A stretch of 15,846 nt of DNA, taken from positions 1-15,846 of the forward strand of contig JASFQI010000086.1 in NCBI GenBank assembly GCA_050115555.1, read 5' to 3'. This DNA comes from JASFQI01 sp050115555 (GTDB lineage: Bacteria > Desulfobacterota > DSM-4660 > Desulfatiglandales > HGW-15). This document shows, one piece after another, positions 1 through 7,415 of this stretch (position 1 is the stretch's first letter; every line of letters starts with the position of its first letter). The position numbers and the translations under genes were made by a program. The notes below the pieces were generated by a model that saw only the letters and a list, made by a program, of their open reading frames with translations, was not told the DNA's origin and did no database searches.

Positions 1-760
1 TCCTTTTTTGTTACATTCTCAAAAAGCTACTATCAAACATTGAGTTGGTGTGACATTGCATTGCGCGGCTATTCGCTTGTGCTTTTCGACGTTGCACTGA
101 ATGCATGCCTGACGGTCTCGCAAAAAGCCCGCTCGACCGCTGTTGACTACGCTGTAAGCCGTTGGTTTTACTTGTACAAATGTCTTCGCCACGGACTTTT
201 TGCAACTCCCTCCTATCTAAAAACGCCTAAAGCGGTAGATAAAAAAGTCTTGCTCCTTTAATTGCCGGATATGGTTTAGGGACTATTTGAAATATTTGCT
301 TTTAAGGGTAACGGTCTATAATGACTGGGAAAAAGCTTCGAATCAAACATGTTTTCGCTCAGACTTGCGGGCATCAGGGCGATGAGCTTGCACGCAGCTT
401 GCGTATGTGGCGGGATTCCCCAACTTCCTTTCGCTTGTATTCTAAAGGCCCTTGAACTCGCCGATGTCTGGTTAAATCTCATCCCCGCGATACATAGATC
501 TTTCTCTAAAAGCAAGTGTGAGTTCCATAATGCTGAACAGCGATCAATATTATCGAATAAGATCTCCTAGAGCATTTGCCTATCCTTGTCAAGTAAAATT
601 TTCTTACGAAATTCCGTCAACATTTTATGCGTACAATTATTCCTATTATGGCAATTGAAAAATATTAACAAACTACTAAATAAAAGAAGTAATAAAATAG
701 AAAAATTACAATAAAAGTAAAAATAGGAATAAGGAATGATAAGATATTAGAAATATAATT
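1..760. other. Region without a supportable gene
   Basis: No convincing gene was found here. Short open frames occur on both strands (for example 40-261 and 349-570 on +, 276-515 on -). None has a good ribosome binding site, a recognisable domain or a plausible protein composition, and they overlap one another on opposite strands. Positions 1 to about 560 are mixed in composition and contain a spaced inverted repeat (120-203). From about 590 onward the DNA becomes very AT-rich with A-tracts, typical of an upstream regulatory region. The first part could be remnant or repeat DNA; I cannot identify its origin. Confidence 0.6.
120..203. repeat. Spaced inverted repeat GCAAAAAG / CTTTTTGC
   Basis: GCAAAAAG at 120-127 is matched by its exact reverse complement CTTTTTGC at 196-203. 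The match continues imperfectly inward (GCAAAAAGCCC against GCAAAAAGTCC). The arms bracket about 68 bp. This could be a palindromic intergenic repeat unit or a MITE-like remnant, but a chance 8-bp match in A/T-rich tracts is possible. No transposase or target-site duplication is visible. Confidence 0.3.
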
Positions 761-766
761 AATAAA

Positions 767-782
767 TGTGATATATATCACA
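767..782. promoter_or_regulatory. CRP/FNR-family binding site (perfect palindrome)
   Basis: TGTGATATATATCACA is a perfect 16-bp palindrome. It has both consensus CRP half-sites, TGTGA and TCACA, spaced by 6 bp and flanked by A-runs as in strong CRP sites. In Desulfobacterota the same spacing and similar half-sites are used by CRP/FNR relatives such as HcpR, so the actual regulator is unknown. A candidate -10 element (TTATAT/TATATT, 804-810) would place the palindrome centre near -41.5, the classic position for class II activation. This suggests global metabolic or redox control of the regulator gene and possibly of the whole operon. Confidence 0.6.
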
Positions 783-803
783 AAATAATAGGTAATAATT
801 AAA

Positions 804-810
804 TTATATT
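804..810 (+). promoter_or_regulatory. Candidate -10 of a CRP/FNR-activated promoter
   Basis: TTATAT (804-809) or TATATT (805-810) could be a -10 hexamer with a start site near 816-817. The only support is its spacing from the palindrome at 767-782. The surrounding DNA is so AT-rich that -10-like hexamers are expected by chance. A transcript from here would have a leader of about 185 nt before the regulator ATG at 1000. Confidence 0.3.
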
Positions 811-904
811 TTGTTTCGATATTGTTTTAAAAGGCTCGAAAATAGCGATATTATTACGGAAACCACGGAAATGTTCTTGACCGGAATTCCGTTGTTGATT
901 TCGC

Positions 905-933
905 TTGACAGGGTTCAAAGATTGGTTTATAGG
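905..933 (+). promoter_or_regulatory. Sigma70-like promoter of the regulator and operon
   Basis: A perfect -35 TTGACA (905-910) is followed after exactly 17 bp by TATAGG (928-933), a four-of-six match to the -10 consensus. Transcription would start near 940, about 60 nt before the regulator ATG at 1000. The operator-like repeats at 942-979 lie immediately downstream of the predicted start, where a bound repressor would block elongation or promoter clearance. The promoter lies inside the upstream extension of the regulator reading frame, which argues that the extension is not translated. Confidence 0.5.
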
Positions 934-941
934 ATTATGCC

Positions 942-979
942 GTTCAGCATGATTGATTATTGTTCAGCATTAATGAACA
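942..979. promoter_or_regulatory. Operator-like repeats, candidate IclR-family site
   Basis: GTTCAGCAT occurs twice in direct orientation (942-950 and 962-970), exactly 20 bp apart or about two helical turns. The second copy is the left half of an inverted repeat, TGTTCA (961-966) against TGAACA (974-979), with a 7-bp centre. A further GTTCA is at 913-917 within the promoter spacer. IclR-family proteins bind as dimers or tetramers to palindromic or repeated sites near their own genes, so autoregulation and operon control are likely. The assignment is by position and symmetry only. Confidence 0.5.
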
Positions 980-999
980 ATTTATTAGGAAGTTTTCTT

Positions 1000-1797
1000 A
1001 TGAAGAAGAAAGACGGAATTCAGTCAGTCAACCGGGCATTGAGCCTCATCTTTTTATTCACCCATGACTCTCCCCGCTTGGGAATCACGGAGATCGCAAA
1101 AGCCCTGGATCTCTCCAAACCAACGGTCCACGCCCTTGCCCGCACCCTCGTGAACCAGGGAATGCTCGAACAGGATCCTGAAACCCGGAAGTACAGGCTG
1201 GGATTCAAGGTCTACGAGCTCGGAATCGTTCTTGCCGGAAGCCTGGAGATCAATCAGAAAGGGGCTGGCCTTGCCTATCAGCTTGCTAGTCAAACAGGAT
1301 TGGTCACACGGATCGCGATCTGGGGTTTGGATTCCGCCCTCATCACCGTGAACATCGAGCCCAGGTCCCACCTGTACTTTATCCATCAGATCGGGCCTCG
1401 TATCCCCGCTTACTGTTCAGCCGTGGGCAAGGCCCTACTGGCTAATGTTTCACCCGGGGATCTAGAGAGGTACCTCGAACAGGTCCACCTGAATCCCCTC
1501 ACGGAGAACACCATTACGGACAAGGAAAAGCTTGTGGAAGAAATTAAGGAGGTCAGCCGCCGGGGATACTCCCTGGACCGGGAAGAAAATATTCTAGGCC
1601 TGGCCTGTATCGGAGCCCCTATCTTCGGCTGGGGAGGGCGCCTGGAAGGGGCCATCAGTGTGTCTGGGGATGCGAAGGTCATTTACAAAGGGGAGGATTC
1701 CTTTCTGTTGCAGCTCCTCAAAACAGGGAAAGAGATCTCACGGTCCATGGGGTATTTTCCGGGAACCCTGGGAATGCAGGCCGACAGTGATCAGTAG
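1000..1797 (+). CDS. IclR-family transcriptional regulator
   Basis: This 265-aa protein has the IclR architecture. An N-terminal winged helix-turn-helix (about 6-70) contains the helix region with L36-x-x-S39-x-P41-T-V-H. A C-terminal IclR effector-binding (GAF-like) domain includes the conserved segment around 132-147 (I-P-A-Y-C-S-A-V-G-K-A-L-L). The frame is open from 811, but I chose ATG 1000. It has AGGAAG at 987-992, gives the normal family length and places the HTH at the N-terminus. The 63-residue extension also overlaps the promoter and operator. The gene is first in the cluster and 17 bp from iorA, so it probably senses a substrate or intermediate of the pathway. Whether it represses or activates cannot be told. 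Confidence 0.9.
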   Translation: MKKKDGIQSVNRALSLIFLFTHDSPRLGITEIAKALDLSKPTVHALARTLVNQGMLEQDPETRKYRLGFKVYELGIVLAGSLEINQKGAGLAYQLASQTGLVTRIAIWGLDSALITVNIEPRSHLYFIHQIGPRIPAYCSAVGKALLANVSPGDLERYLEQVHLNPLTENTITDKEKLVEEIKEVSRRGYSLDREENILGLACIGAPIFGWGGRLEGAISVSGDAKVIYKGEDSFLLQLLKTGKEISRSMGYFPGTLGMQADSDQ

Positions 1798-1814
1798 GAC
1801 TGAAGGGAAGAATA

Positions 1815-3734
1815 ATGAAGCGTATCGATGTGGACGAACCCGGTAGCGTTCGGCTCCTGATGGGGAACGAGGCCATCGCGCGGGGTGCCCTGGAAGCGGG
1901 AATAGGCGTTGCAACGGCGTATCCGGGGACCCCGTCCTCCGAGGTGATTGCCACACTGGCGAATGCCGCGAAAAAGCAGGGCCTGTATGTGGAGTGGTCC
2001 GCCAATGAAAAGGTCGCCGTCGAGGTAGCCGCGGCCGCGGCCCTCTCAGGAGTCCGATCGATCACGGCCATGAAACAGAACGGGCTGAATGTGGCCCTGG
2101 ATTTTTTGGCAAACCTCGCCATCACCGGAATCAACAAAGGAATGGTCCTCATGGTCGGCGACGATCCCGGGGGGCAGTCCAGCACGAACGAGCAGGATTC
2201 CAGGTACATCGCCAAGATACTGGATCTACCCCTTCTCGAACCGGCCACTTTTCAGGATGCCAAGGACATGACCAAGTGGGCCTTCGAGCTTTCGGAGTCC
2301 ATCTCCAACGTGTGCATCGTCCGGAGCGTCACCAGGATATCCCATGCCCGGGGAAACGTGGTGCTCGGTGAGCTGCCGGCCGTGGAGAACCGTGCCCATT
2401 TTGATACCTCGAAATCCTACGCCGGCATCGGGGGGGTCGCCCCCAATCTCCACCGGGTCCTCCACGAAAACCACGGAAAGGTGACCGCCGCTTTCGATGG
2501 GTCGCCGTTCAATTCTTACCTGGGGCCTGAGAACCCCGATTTGCTGATCGCGGCGAGCGGCAGCGGGTGGCTCTACGCCAGCGAGGCGGTGCGGAACCTC
2601 GCCCTCGACAACTCCGTAGGGGTGCTGAAAGTCGGCACCACTTGGCCCCTGCCGGTGCAGTTCCTGCGAACGCATTTGCCAAAATCCGAACGGATTTTGG
2701 TTGTGGAAGAGGTGGACGCATTTCTCGAGGCCAACCTGAAGGAGTTCGTGGTGGATGACCTGCCCGGCCAATCCTACAGATTTTTCGGCAAGGCCTCCGG
2801 GCATATCCATCCTTACGGGGAGCTGAATGTAGACTTGGTGATTGGGGCTCTGACCCGCATTCTGTCCATGGACTACAGGCCGAGGGATGCGGCATACGAG
2901 AAGAAGAGCCTGGAGATCGCGGAGACCTGTGTCCCCCCACGGACGTCGCAGCTGTGTCCCGGATGCCCCCACAGGGCCACCTACTGGGCCTTGAAGGATG
3001 CCCTGAAAATGGACGGCCGCCACGGGGTGGTCTTGGGAGACATCGGGTGTTACGCAATGGGGCTCTTTCCCACCGGTTTTTCCCAGGTGAAAACGGTCCA
3101 TGCGATGGGGTCGGGCATGGGTGTGGCTTCCGGGCTCGGTAAACTGGATACGTTCGGTTTTGACCAGCCGGTCGTGGCCGTATCCGGGGACTCCACCTTT
3201 TATCACAGCGTCATCCCGGCGCTCCTTAATGCCGTCCACAGCGAGGCGGATGTGGTCCTGGTCGTCATGGACAATGCCGGCACCGCCATGACGGGATTCC
3301 AGCCCCATCCGGGGAGCGACGTAGACGCGGAAGGCGACACCAGGCCGGCCATCAGCATTGAGAAGTTGTGCGAGTCGATCGGGGTTACTGTAACAGTGGT
3401 CGATCCCTATGACATAGAGGCCACGAGAGAGGCCTTCCTGGATGTCCTGGCGGATAAAGGGAAGACACGAGTGGTCATAAGCCGTAGGGAATGCGCACTC
3501 ATAGGAGCCAAGAAGAAGGGCGGGCCTGTTTCCAGAATTTGGGTAGAGCCTGACAAGTGCCTGGGAGATAGCTGTGGGTGCAACCGGTACTGCACGAGGG
3601 TCTTTAAGTGCCCGGGCCTCATGTGGGACAAGGAGTCGGGAAAGGCCCGGATCGACGAAGCGGTCTGCAACGGCTGCGGCGTGTGCGTAAGCGTCTGCCC
3701 CCAATCGGCCATTGTTGCGGAGGCGGTATCATGA
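1815..3734 (+). CDS. iorA: Indolepyruvate:ferredoxin oxidoreductase, alpha subunit (IorA-like)
   Basis: This 639-aa protein is the catalytic subunit of a 2-oxoacid:ferredoxin oxidoreductase. The enzyme decarboxylates a 2-oxoacid with CoA to acyl-CoA, CO2 and reduced ferredoxin in the cytoplasm. The N-terminal pyrimidine-binding domain shows A-Y-P-G-T-P-S-S-E (35-43) and the N-E-Q-D motif typical of IorA. The thiamine-diphosphate domain has C381-P-G-C384-P-H and G458-D459-S460-T-F, followed by D-N-A-G-T-A-M-T-G. The C-terminus has two ferredoxin-like cysteine clusters. The second is canonical (C618, C621, C624, C628). The first is expanded, with five cysteines (582, 587, 589, 593, 599). Length fits IorA. 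Characterised IorAB enzymes act on arylpyruvates, but the neighbouring genes suggest a 2-oxoacid made by the IDH/IPMDH-like enzyme. The start has AAGGGA at 1803-1808, and the stop overlaps iorB by 4 bp. Confidence 0.93.
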   Translation: MKRIDVDEPGSVRLLMGNEAIARGALEAGIGVATAYPGTPSSEVIATLANAAKKQGLYVEWSANEKVAVEVAAAAALSGVRSITAMKQNGLNVALDFLANLAITGINKGMVLMVGDDPGGQSSTNEQDSRYIAKILDLPLLEPATFQDAKDMTKWAFELSESISNVCIVRSVTRISHARGNVVLGELPAVENRAHFDTSKSYAGIGGVAPNLHRVLHENHGKVTAAFDGSPFNSYLGPENPDLLIAASGSGWLYASEAVRNLALDNSVGVLKVGTTWPLPVQFLRTHLPKSERILVVEEVDAFLEANLKEFVVDDLPGQSYRFFGKASGHIHPYGELNVDLVIGALTRILSMDYRPRDAAYEKKSLEIAETCVPPRTSQLCPGCPHRATYWALKDALKMDGRHGVVLGDIGCYAMGLFPTGFSQVKTVHAMGSGMGVASGLGKLDTFGFDQPVVAVSGDSTFYHSVIPALLNAVHSEADVVLVVMDNAGTAMTGFQPHPGSDVDAEGDTRPAISIEKLCESIGVTVTVVDPYDIEATREAFLDVLADKGKTRVVISRRECALIGAKKKGGPVSRIWVEPDKCLGDSCGCNRYCTRVFKCPGLMWDKESGKARIDEAVCNGCGVCVSVCPQSAIVAEAVS

Positions 3735-4354
3735 AGTCCGAAGCGAGAGGACTTATCAACCTGATCATTACCGGGGTGGGCGGACAGGGAAACATCCTGA
3801 TGTCCCGATTGCTGGGCGATGCGTTCATACAGGAAGGCTACACCATCACCATCGGCGAGACCTATGGTGCGACCCAAAGGGGGGGCTCCGTGGCAAGCCA
3901 CGTGAGAATCTCCAGAGATAGGATACCTTACAGCGCGGTTACCCCCAAGGGAAGGGCGAACATCGTCTTGGGTCTGGAGCCGAGTGAAGCCCTGAGGATG
4001 CTCACGGCTTACGGGCACCCCGGAACCTATGTGGTGACCAACAGTCGTCCCATAAACCCCCTGGAGGTAGCGATAGGGGAGGTGGACTATCCGGCGCCGG
4101 ACACTATGGCGGACTGCCTAGCGCAGCTTTCTAATCAGGCCTGGGTCATCAATGCCTCGGAAATCGCCCTCGGCCTCGGCAACGCCCTGATCACAAACAT
4201 CGTAATGACGGGGGCCCTCTTGGGAACAGGGATCCTGCCCATCGAGAGAAGCAAAATAGAAGACCGGTTGAGGTCGACCTTTTCGTCTGAAAAGCTGTCC
4301 CGCAACCTGGAGGCCTTTGACCTGGGCTACGGAGCAGTCAGGGGGGCGCAGTAA
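3731..4354 (+). CDS. iorB: Indolepyruvate:ferredoxin oxidoreductase, beta subunit (IorB-like)
   Basis: This 207-aa protein is of the pyruvate-ferredoxin oxidoreductase gamma/IorB type and partners IorA. It opens with the nucleotide-loop-like motif G15-V-G-G-Q-G20-N and carries G42-E-T-Y-G-A-T-Q-R-G-G-S, both hallmarks of the family. The frame is open from 3608, but ATG 3731 is chosen. It overlaps the iorA stop as ATGA, puts the G-x-G-G-Q-G motif at the usual distance from the N-terminus, and implies translational coupling for a 1:1 complex. No iron-sulfur motif is present, as expected because the clusters are on IorA. Confidence 0.92.
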   Translation: MKSEARGLINLIITGVGGQGNILMSRLLGDAFIQEGYTITIGETYGATQRGGSVASHVRISRDRIPYSAVTPKGRANIVLGLEPSEALRMLTAYGHPGTYVVTNSRPINPLEVAIGEVDYPAPDTMADCLAQLSNQAWVINASEIALGLGNALITNIVMTGALLGTGILPIERSKIEDRLRSTFSSEKLSRNLEAFDLGYGAVRGAQ

Positions 4355-4365
4355 CAACGGCTATC

Positions 4366-4372
4366 AGGAGGT
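4366..4372 (+). promoter_or_regulatory. Strong but distant Shine-Dalgarno for the FrhB-like gene
   Basis: AGGAGGT is a near-ideal ribosome binding site. It sits 13 nt before the ATG at 4386, longer than usual. A nearer ATG at 4373 is out of frame and too close to be used. The N-terminus of the downstream protein is therefore slightly uncertain. Confidence 0.5.
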
Positions 4373-4385
4373 ATGAAGACACCTA

Positions 4386-5438
4386 ATGAAACAGACTGGT
4401 GCTACAAAATGTCTGCGGGTGCTGGTCATCGACGCCGGCCTTTGTGCTTACTGCGGCGCCTGTGTGAACCTGTGCCCCTACTTCCTCGCCTATAACGATC
4501 GAATCGTCATTCGGGATGAGTGCAGCAGGACGGACGGAGGATGCCTGGATGTCTGCCCGCAGCTTCCCACGAATTATCAGGCCCTCAGCCGTCTCTTTTT
4601 TGATGAGGCGGACCTCACCCCCGAGCTCGGGGCGGTCAAGGCCTTTCATATCACCCGGGCCGCGGATGAAAACGTGCGAATGGAAGCCCAGCACGGGGGA
4701 ACGGTCACCGCCTTGATCAAGCTCGCGCTGGAGGAGGGCCTGATCGAGGCGTCAATCCTGACGGGGGAGGCGGAGCCCATGCTCCCCACCGGGGTGGCGG
4801 TGGGTCGCGACGGCCTGTCCGGAAGATACGCAAAGAGCAAGTTTGTGGCGTCTCCCAACATCGCCGCCCTCAACGAGCTCCTCAAGACGGACGTGGGGTC
4901 CGTGGGCATCGTGGCCACCCCCTGCCAGGCCCAGGCTTTGGCCAAGATGAAATCCAGCCAGAACCCCGGGATCAGGGAAAACGGTGAAAAAATACGCCTG
5001 GTGATTGGCCTTTTCTGCGGCTGGGCCTTTTCCTCGTCCGCGCTCAAGGAGCTGCTCTCCGAAAAGGTCCCGGACACGAATTCGATCCTTGGCATGGACA
5101 TCCCTCCGAGCCGATACAACGCCCTCGAGGTGTTCACCCCGGACGGAAAAGTGAGCATCCCGCTGGATGAAGTCCGGGAGTGCGTCCGCCCTGCCTGCCG
5201 TTCGTGCCACGACATGACTGCGGAATTCAGCGACATCTCCGTGGGATCGGCGCGTTTGCCAGAGGGATGGGAGAAGGCCCGGTCCTGGAATCAGGTCCTG
5301 GTGAGGACCGACGTGGGAGAGAAACTGATGGACCTTGCCAAACGCAAAGGTGTCCTGGAGTTCAGGGAGGTGCCGGAGGGTAATTTGGAGAACCTGAAGA
5401 AGGCCTCGGCGAACAAGAAAAAGACGGCACAGAAGTAG
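4386..5438 (+). CDS. FrhB/FdhB-family iron-sulfur flavoprotein
   Basis: This 350-aa protein belongs to the coenzyme F420 hydrogenase/dehydrogenase beta-subunit (FrhB) family. At the N-terminus a 4Fe-4S motif C20-x2-C23-x2-C26-x3-C30-P is followed by cysteines 46, 53 and 57, which could form a second cluster with one of the others. The FrhB core is recognisable from H103-G-G-T-V-T-A-L, A-T-P-C180-Q-A-Q-A-L, G-L-F-C211-G and the C-terminal C271-x2-C274 followed by F-S-D-I-S-V-G-S. Family members bind FAD and Fe-S and pass electrons between ferredoxin-like donors and another carrier. Its place directly after iorAB suggests it takes electrons from IorAB or its ferredoxin. F420 use is unlikely because no F420 genes are seen and the presumed host group generally lacks F420, so the true acceptor is unknown. 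The start is slightly uncertain owing to the long SD spacing. Confidence 0.85.
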   Translation: MKQTGATKCLRVLVIDAGLCAYCGACVNLCPYFLAYNDRIVIRDECSRTDGGCLDVCPQLPTNYQALSRLFFDEADLTPELGAVKAFHITRAADENVRMEAQHGGTVTALIKLALEEGLIEASILTGEAEPMLPTGVAVGRDGLSGRYAKSKFVASPNIAALNELLKTDVGSVGIVATPCQAQALAKMKSSQNPGIRENGEKIRLVIGLFCGWAFSSSALKELLSEKVPDTNSILGMDIPPSRYNALEVFTPDGKVSIPLDEVRECVRPACRSCHDMTAEFSDISVGSARLPEGWEKARSWNQVLVRTDVGEKLMDLAKRKGVLEFREVPEGNLENLKKASANKKKTAQK

Positions 5439-5453
5439 AGGAGGAGAGACCTT

Positions 5454-7397
5454 ATGGGATCCAATCTCACCCAGAAAATCATAAAGAGCCATCTTTTAAA
5501 AGGGGACATGGCGGAAGGGGAGCAGATCGAAATAAAGGTGGATCAGACCCTGGGCCATGACCTCACGGGAATCATGGCAGGGCTCATACTGGAGAGCGTG
5601 CAGGCACATAAGGTCAGCACCGAAATCTCGGTCTTCTATTGCGACCACAACACCCTGGCCACTTCGACGGAAAATGCGGACGACCATGTCTATCTCAAGA
5701 CCGCTGCCAAGAGATTCGGGGTCTATTTCTCAAAACCGGGAAACGGCATCTGCCACTTCCTGCATCCCCAGCGGTTCGGCAAGCCCGGCAAGGTTCTGCT
5801 CGGTGCGGACAGCCACACTCCGACCTCCGGAGCCCTGGGGATGCTCGCGATCGGCAGCGGGGGGCTGACCGTGGCCAAAAGCATGGTGGGGGAAGGGTTC
5901 AAGATGACCACGCCCAAGGTGTTGAATCTCAAGCTGACAGGCGAGCTTCAACCGGGGGTGTCGGCAAAGGACATTGCCCTGGAGGCCTTGAGGATACTCA
6001 CCGTGAAGGGCTGCATCGGCTACATTGTCGAGTACACGGGCGAAGGAATCCAGGGTCTTTCCATCCCCCAAAGGGCGACCCTCGCCAACATGAGTATTGA
6101 GATGGGCGCAACAACGGGCATCTTTCCCAGCGACCAAGTGACGCGTGATTTTCTGGAGGCCCAAAACCGGGAAGAGGACTGGGTGGAGTTGCTGCCGGAT
6201 ACTGACTCCCGGTACGACAAGGTCCTGGAAATCCATTTGGATGGACTTGAGCCTCTGGTGGCGCAACCCCACATGCCGGACGAGGTCGTTAAGGCAAAGG
6301 AGCTGGGTCATATCAGACCCAACTCGGTGTTCATCGGCAGCTGTACCAACGCTTCTTACTCGGATATTGCGAAGGCCGCGACAATTCTGAGAGGCGGGAA
6401 GGTCCATAAAGACATCGACCTGACCGTGGCCCCGGGCTCCAGGCAGGTGCTGGAGCACCTGATTCAGGACGGCCTTCTGACGGACCTGGTGGCCTCGGGC
6501 GCGAGGATCCTCGAGTGCGCCTGCGGCCCATGCATCGGCATGGGACAGGTGCCTCCGGTCAACGGGGTCTCCGTCAGGACGTCGAACCGCAATTTCAAGG
6601 GAAGGAGCGGCACCACGGACGCGTTTGTCTATCTGGCAAGCCCGGAGACGGCCGCCGCCACGGCCCTGACGGGAAGGATTACGGATCCCAGGGATGTGGT
6701 GGATGTCCATATCCTGAAGGATTGTACCGAGCCTGAGACCTACATCGTGGAAGACACCATGATCATCACGCCCGATGAAGTGGAAGACAACAAGGCGGTT
6801 GAGATCATTCGGGGGAAGAACATCGTGCCCCTGCCCGAGAGAGGCCCGTTGAAGGAGAAGATCGAGGCCGCGGTGGTCATAAAGCTGGGGGACAACATCA
6901 CCACGGACGCCATCATCCCCGCCGGGACAGAGATCCTCAAGTACATCGCCAACATCCCCAAGTTCGCCGAGTACACCTTCTGCTACACCGACGAGACGTT
7001 TGTTCAGCGGGCCAAGGAGCTGAAAAATTCGGTCATTGTCGGAGGGGAAAACTATGGACAAGGCTCGAGCAGGGAGCATGCAGCGCTTCTGCCCATGTTT
7101 CTCGGGGTCGAAGCGGTGGTGGCCAAGTCCTTTGCCAGGATTCATAAGGAGAACCTGATCAACTATGGAATCCTGCCCCTCACATTAAAGAACAAGGAAG
7201 ACGATGACAAAATTGAAAGGAACGATCGTTTTCAGATTGATAATACATATGAACAGGTAGATAAAGGAGAAGTAAAGATAAAATTAGTTGATAAGAATAT
7301 CGAGATATTGACCCAAATAGAGATTTCCAAAAGCGATAAAGAGATGTTGAAGGCTGGCGGGGCAGCAAATTATTTGAGGAACAAACTGAGAAGTTAA
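5454..7397 (+). CDS. Aconitase-family hydratase, fused single-chain form
   Basis: This 647-aa protein contains both the large Fe-S region and the small swivel domain of the aconitase/homoaconitase/isopropylmalate isomerase superfamily. It resembles the shorter 'Aquifex-type' aconitases rather than the roughly 900-aa AcnA/AcnB. The 4Fe-4S ligands are C297 (G-S-C-T-N-A), C357 and C360 (C-G-P-C). The active-site segment G-A-D-S120-H-T is present. The swivel domain has I-T-T-D-A-I-I-P-A-G (482-491) and G531-E-N-Y-G-Q-G-S-S-R-E-H. It would interconvert a tertiary hydroxy acid, its cis-alkene and the secondary hydroxy isomer, for example citrate, cis-aconitate and isocitrate. The substrate cannot be fixed from sequence: homoaconitate- or alkyl-type substrates are possible. 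The start has a strong GGAGGAG (5440-5446). The final 70 or so codons are noticeably AT-rich and Lys/Glu/Ile-rich compared with the rest. Confidence 0.9.
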   Translation: MGSNLTQKIIKSHLLKGDMAEGEQIEIKVDQTLGHDLTGIMAGLILESVQAHKVSTEISVFYCDHNTLATSTENADDHVYLKTAAKRFGVYFSKPGNGICHFLHPQRFGKPGKVLLGADSHTPTSGALGMLAIGSGGLTVAKSMVGEGFKMTTPKVLNLKLTGELQPGVSAKDIALEALRILTVKGCIGYIVEYTGEGIQGLSIPQRATLANMSIEMGATTGIFPSDQVTRDFLEAQNREEDWVELLPDTDSRYDKVLEIHLDGLEPLVAQPHMPDEVVKAKELGHIRPNSVFIGSCTNASYSDIAKAATILRGGKVHKDIDLTVAPGSRQVLEHLIQDGLLTDLVASGARILECACGPCIGMGQVPPVNGVSVRTSNRNFKGRSGTTDAFVYLASPETAAATALTGRITDPRDVVDVHILKDCTEPETYIVEDTMIITPDEVEDNKAVEIIRGKNIVPLPERGPLKEKIEAAVVIKLGDNITTDAIIPAGTEILKYIANIPKFAEYTFCYTDETFVQRAKELKNSVIVGGENYGQGSSREHAALLPMFLGVEAVVAKSFARIHKENLINYGILPLTLKNKEDDDKIERNDRFQIDNTYEQVDKGEVKIKLVDKNIEILTQIEISKSDKEMLKAGGAANYLRNKLRS

Positions 7398-7415
7398 GTC
7401 GCAAATGGGGGTGTC

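Noticed and set aside
40..570. Small open frames in the 5' region
   Set aside because: They overlap on both strands, have no ribosome binding sites and no family resemblance that I recognise.
811..999. N-terminal extension of the IclR regulator from 811
   Set aside because: It overlaps a good promoter and operator repeats, lacks a ribosome binding site and is not part of the IclR family length. ATG 1000 has AGGAAG upstream.
2226..3704. Long minus-strand open frame (492 codons) opposite iorA
   Set aside because: It mirrors the codon bias of the GC-rich + strand gene. The translated product has no recognisable domain and is rich in His, Gly, Arg and Pro. The + strand gene is unambiguous.
4386..5438. 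F420-reducing hydrogenase subunit
   Set aside because: No hydrogenase or F420 genes are present. The family name is historical and the family covers ferredoxin-linked oxidoreductases.
5730..7145. Long minus-strand open frame opposite the aconitase gene
   Set aside because: It is a shadow of a clearly identified + strand gene, with no motifs and low-complexity composition.
7190..7400. Frameshift or gene end at the AT-rich part of the aconitase
   Set aside because: The frame is continuous, the swivel domain is complete before it, and the stop is followed at normal distance by the next gene.
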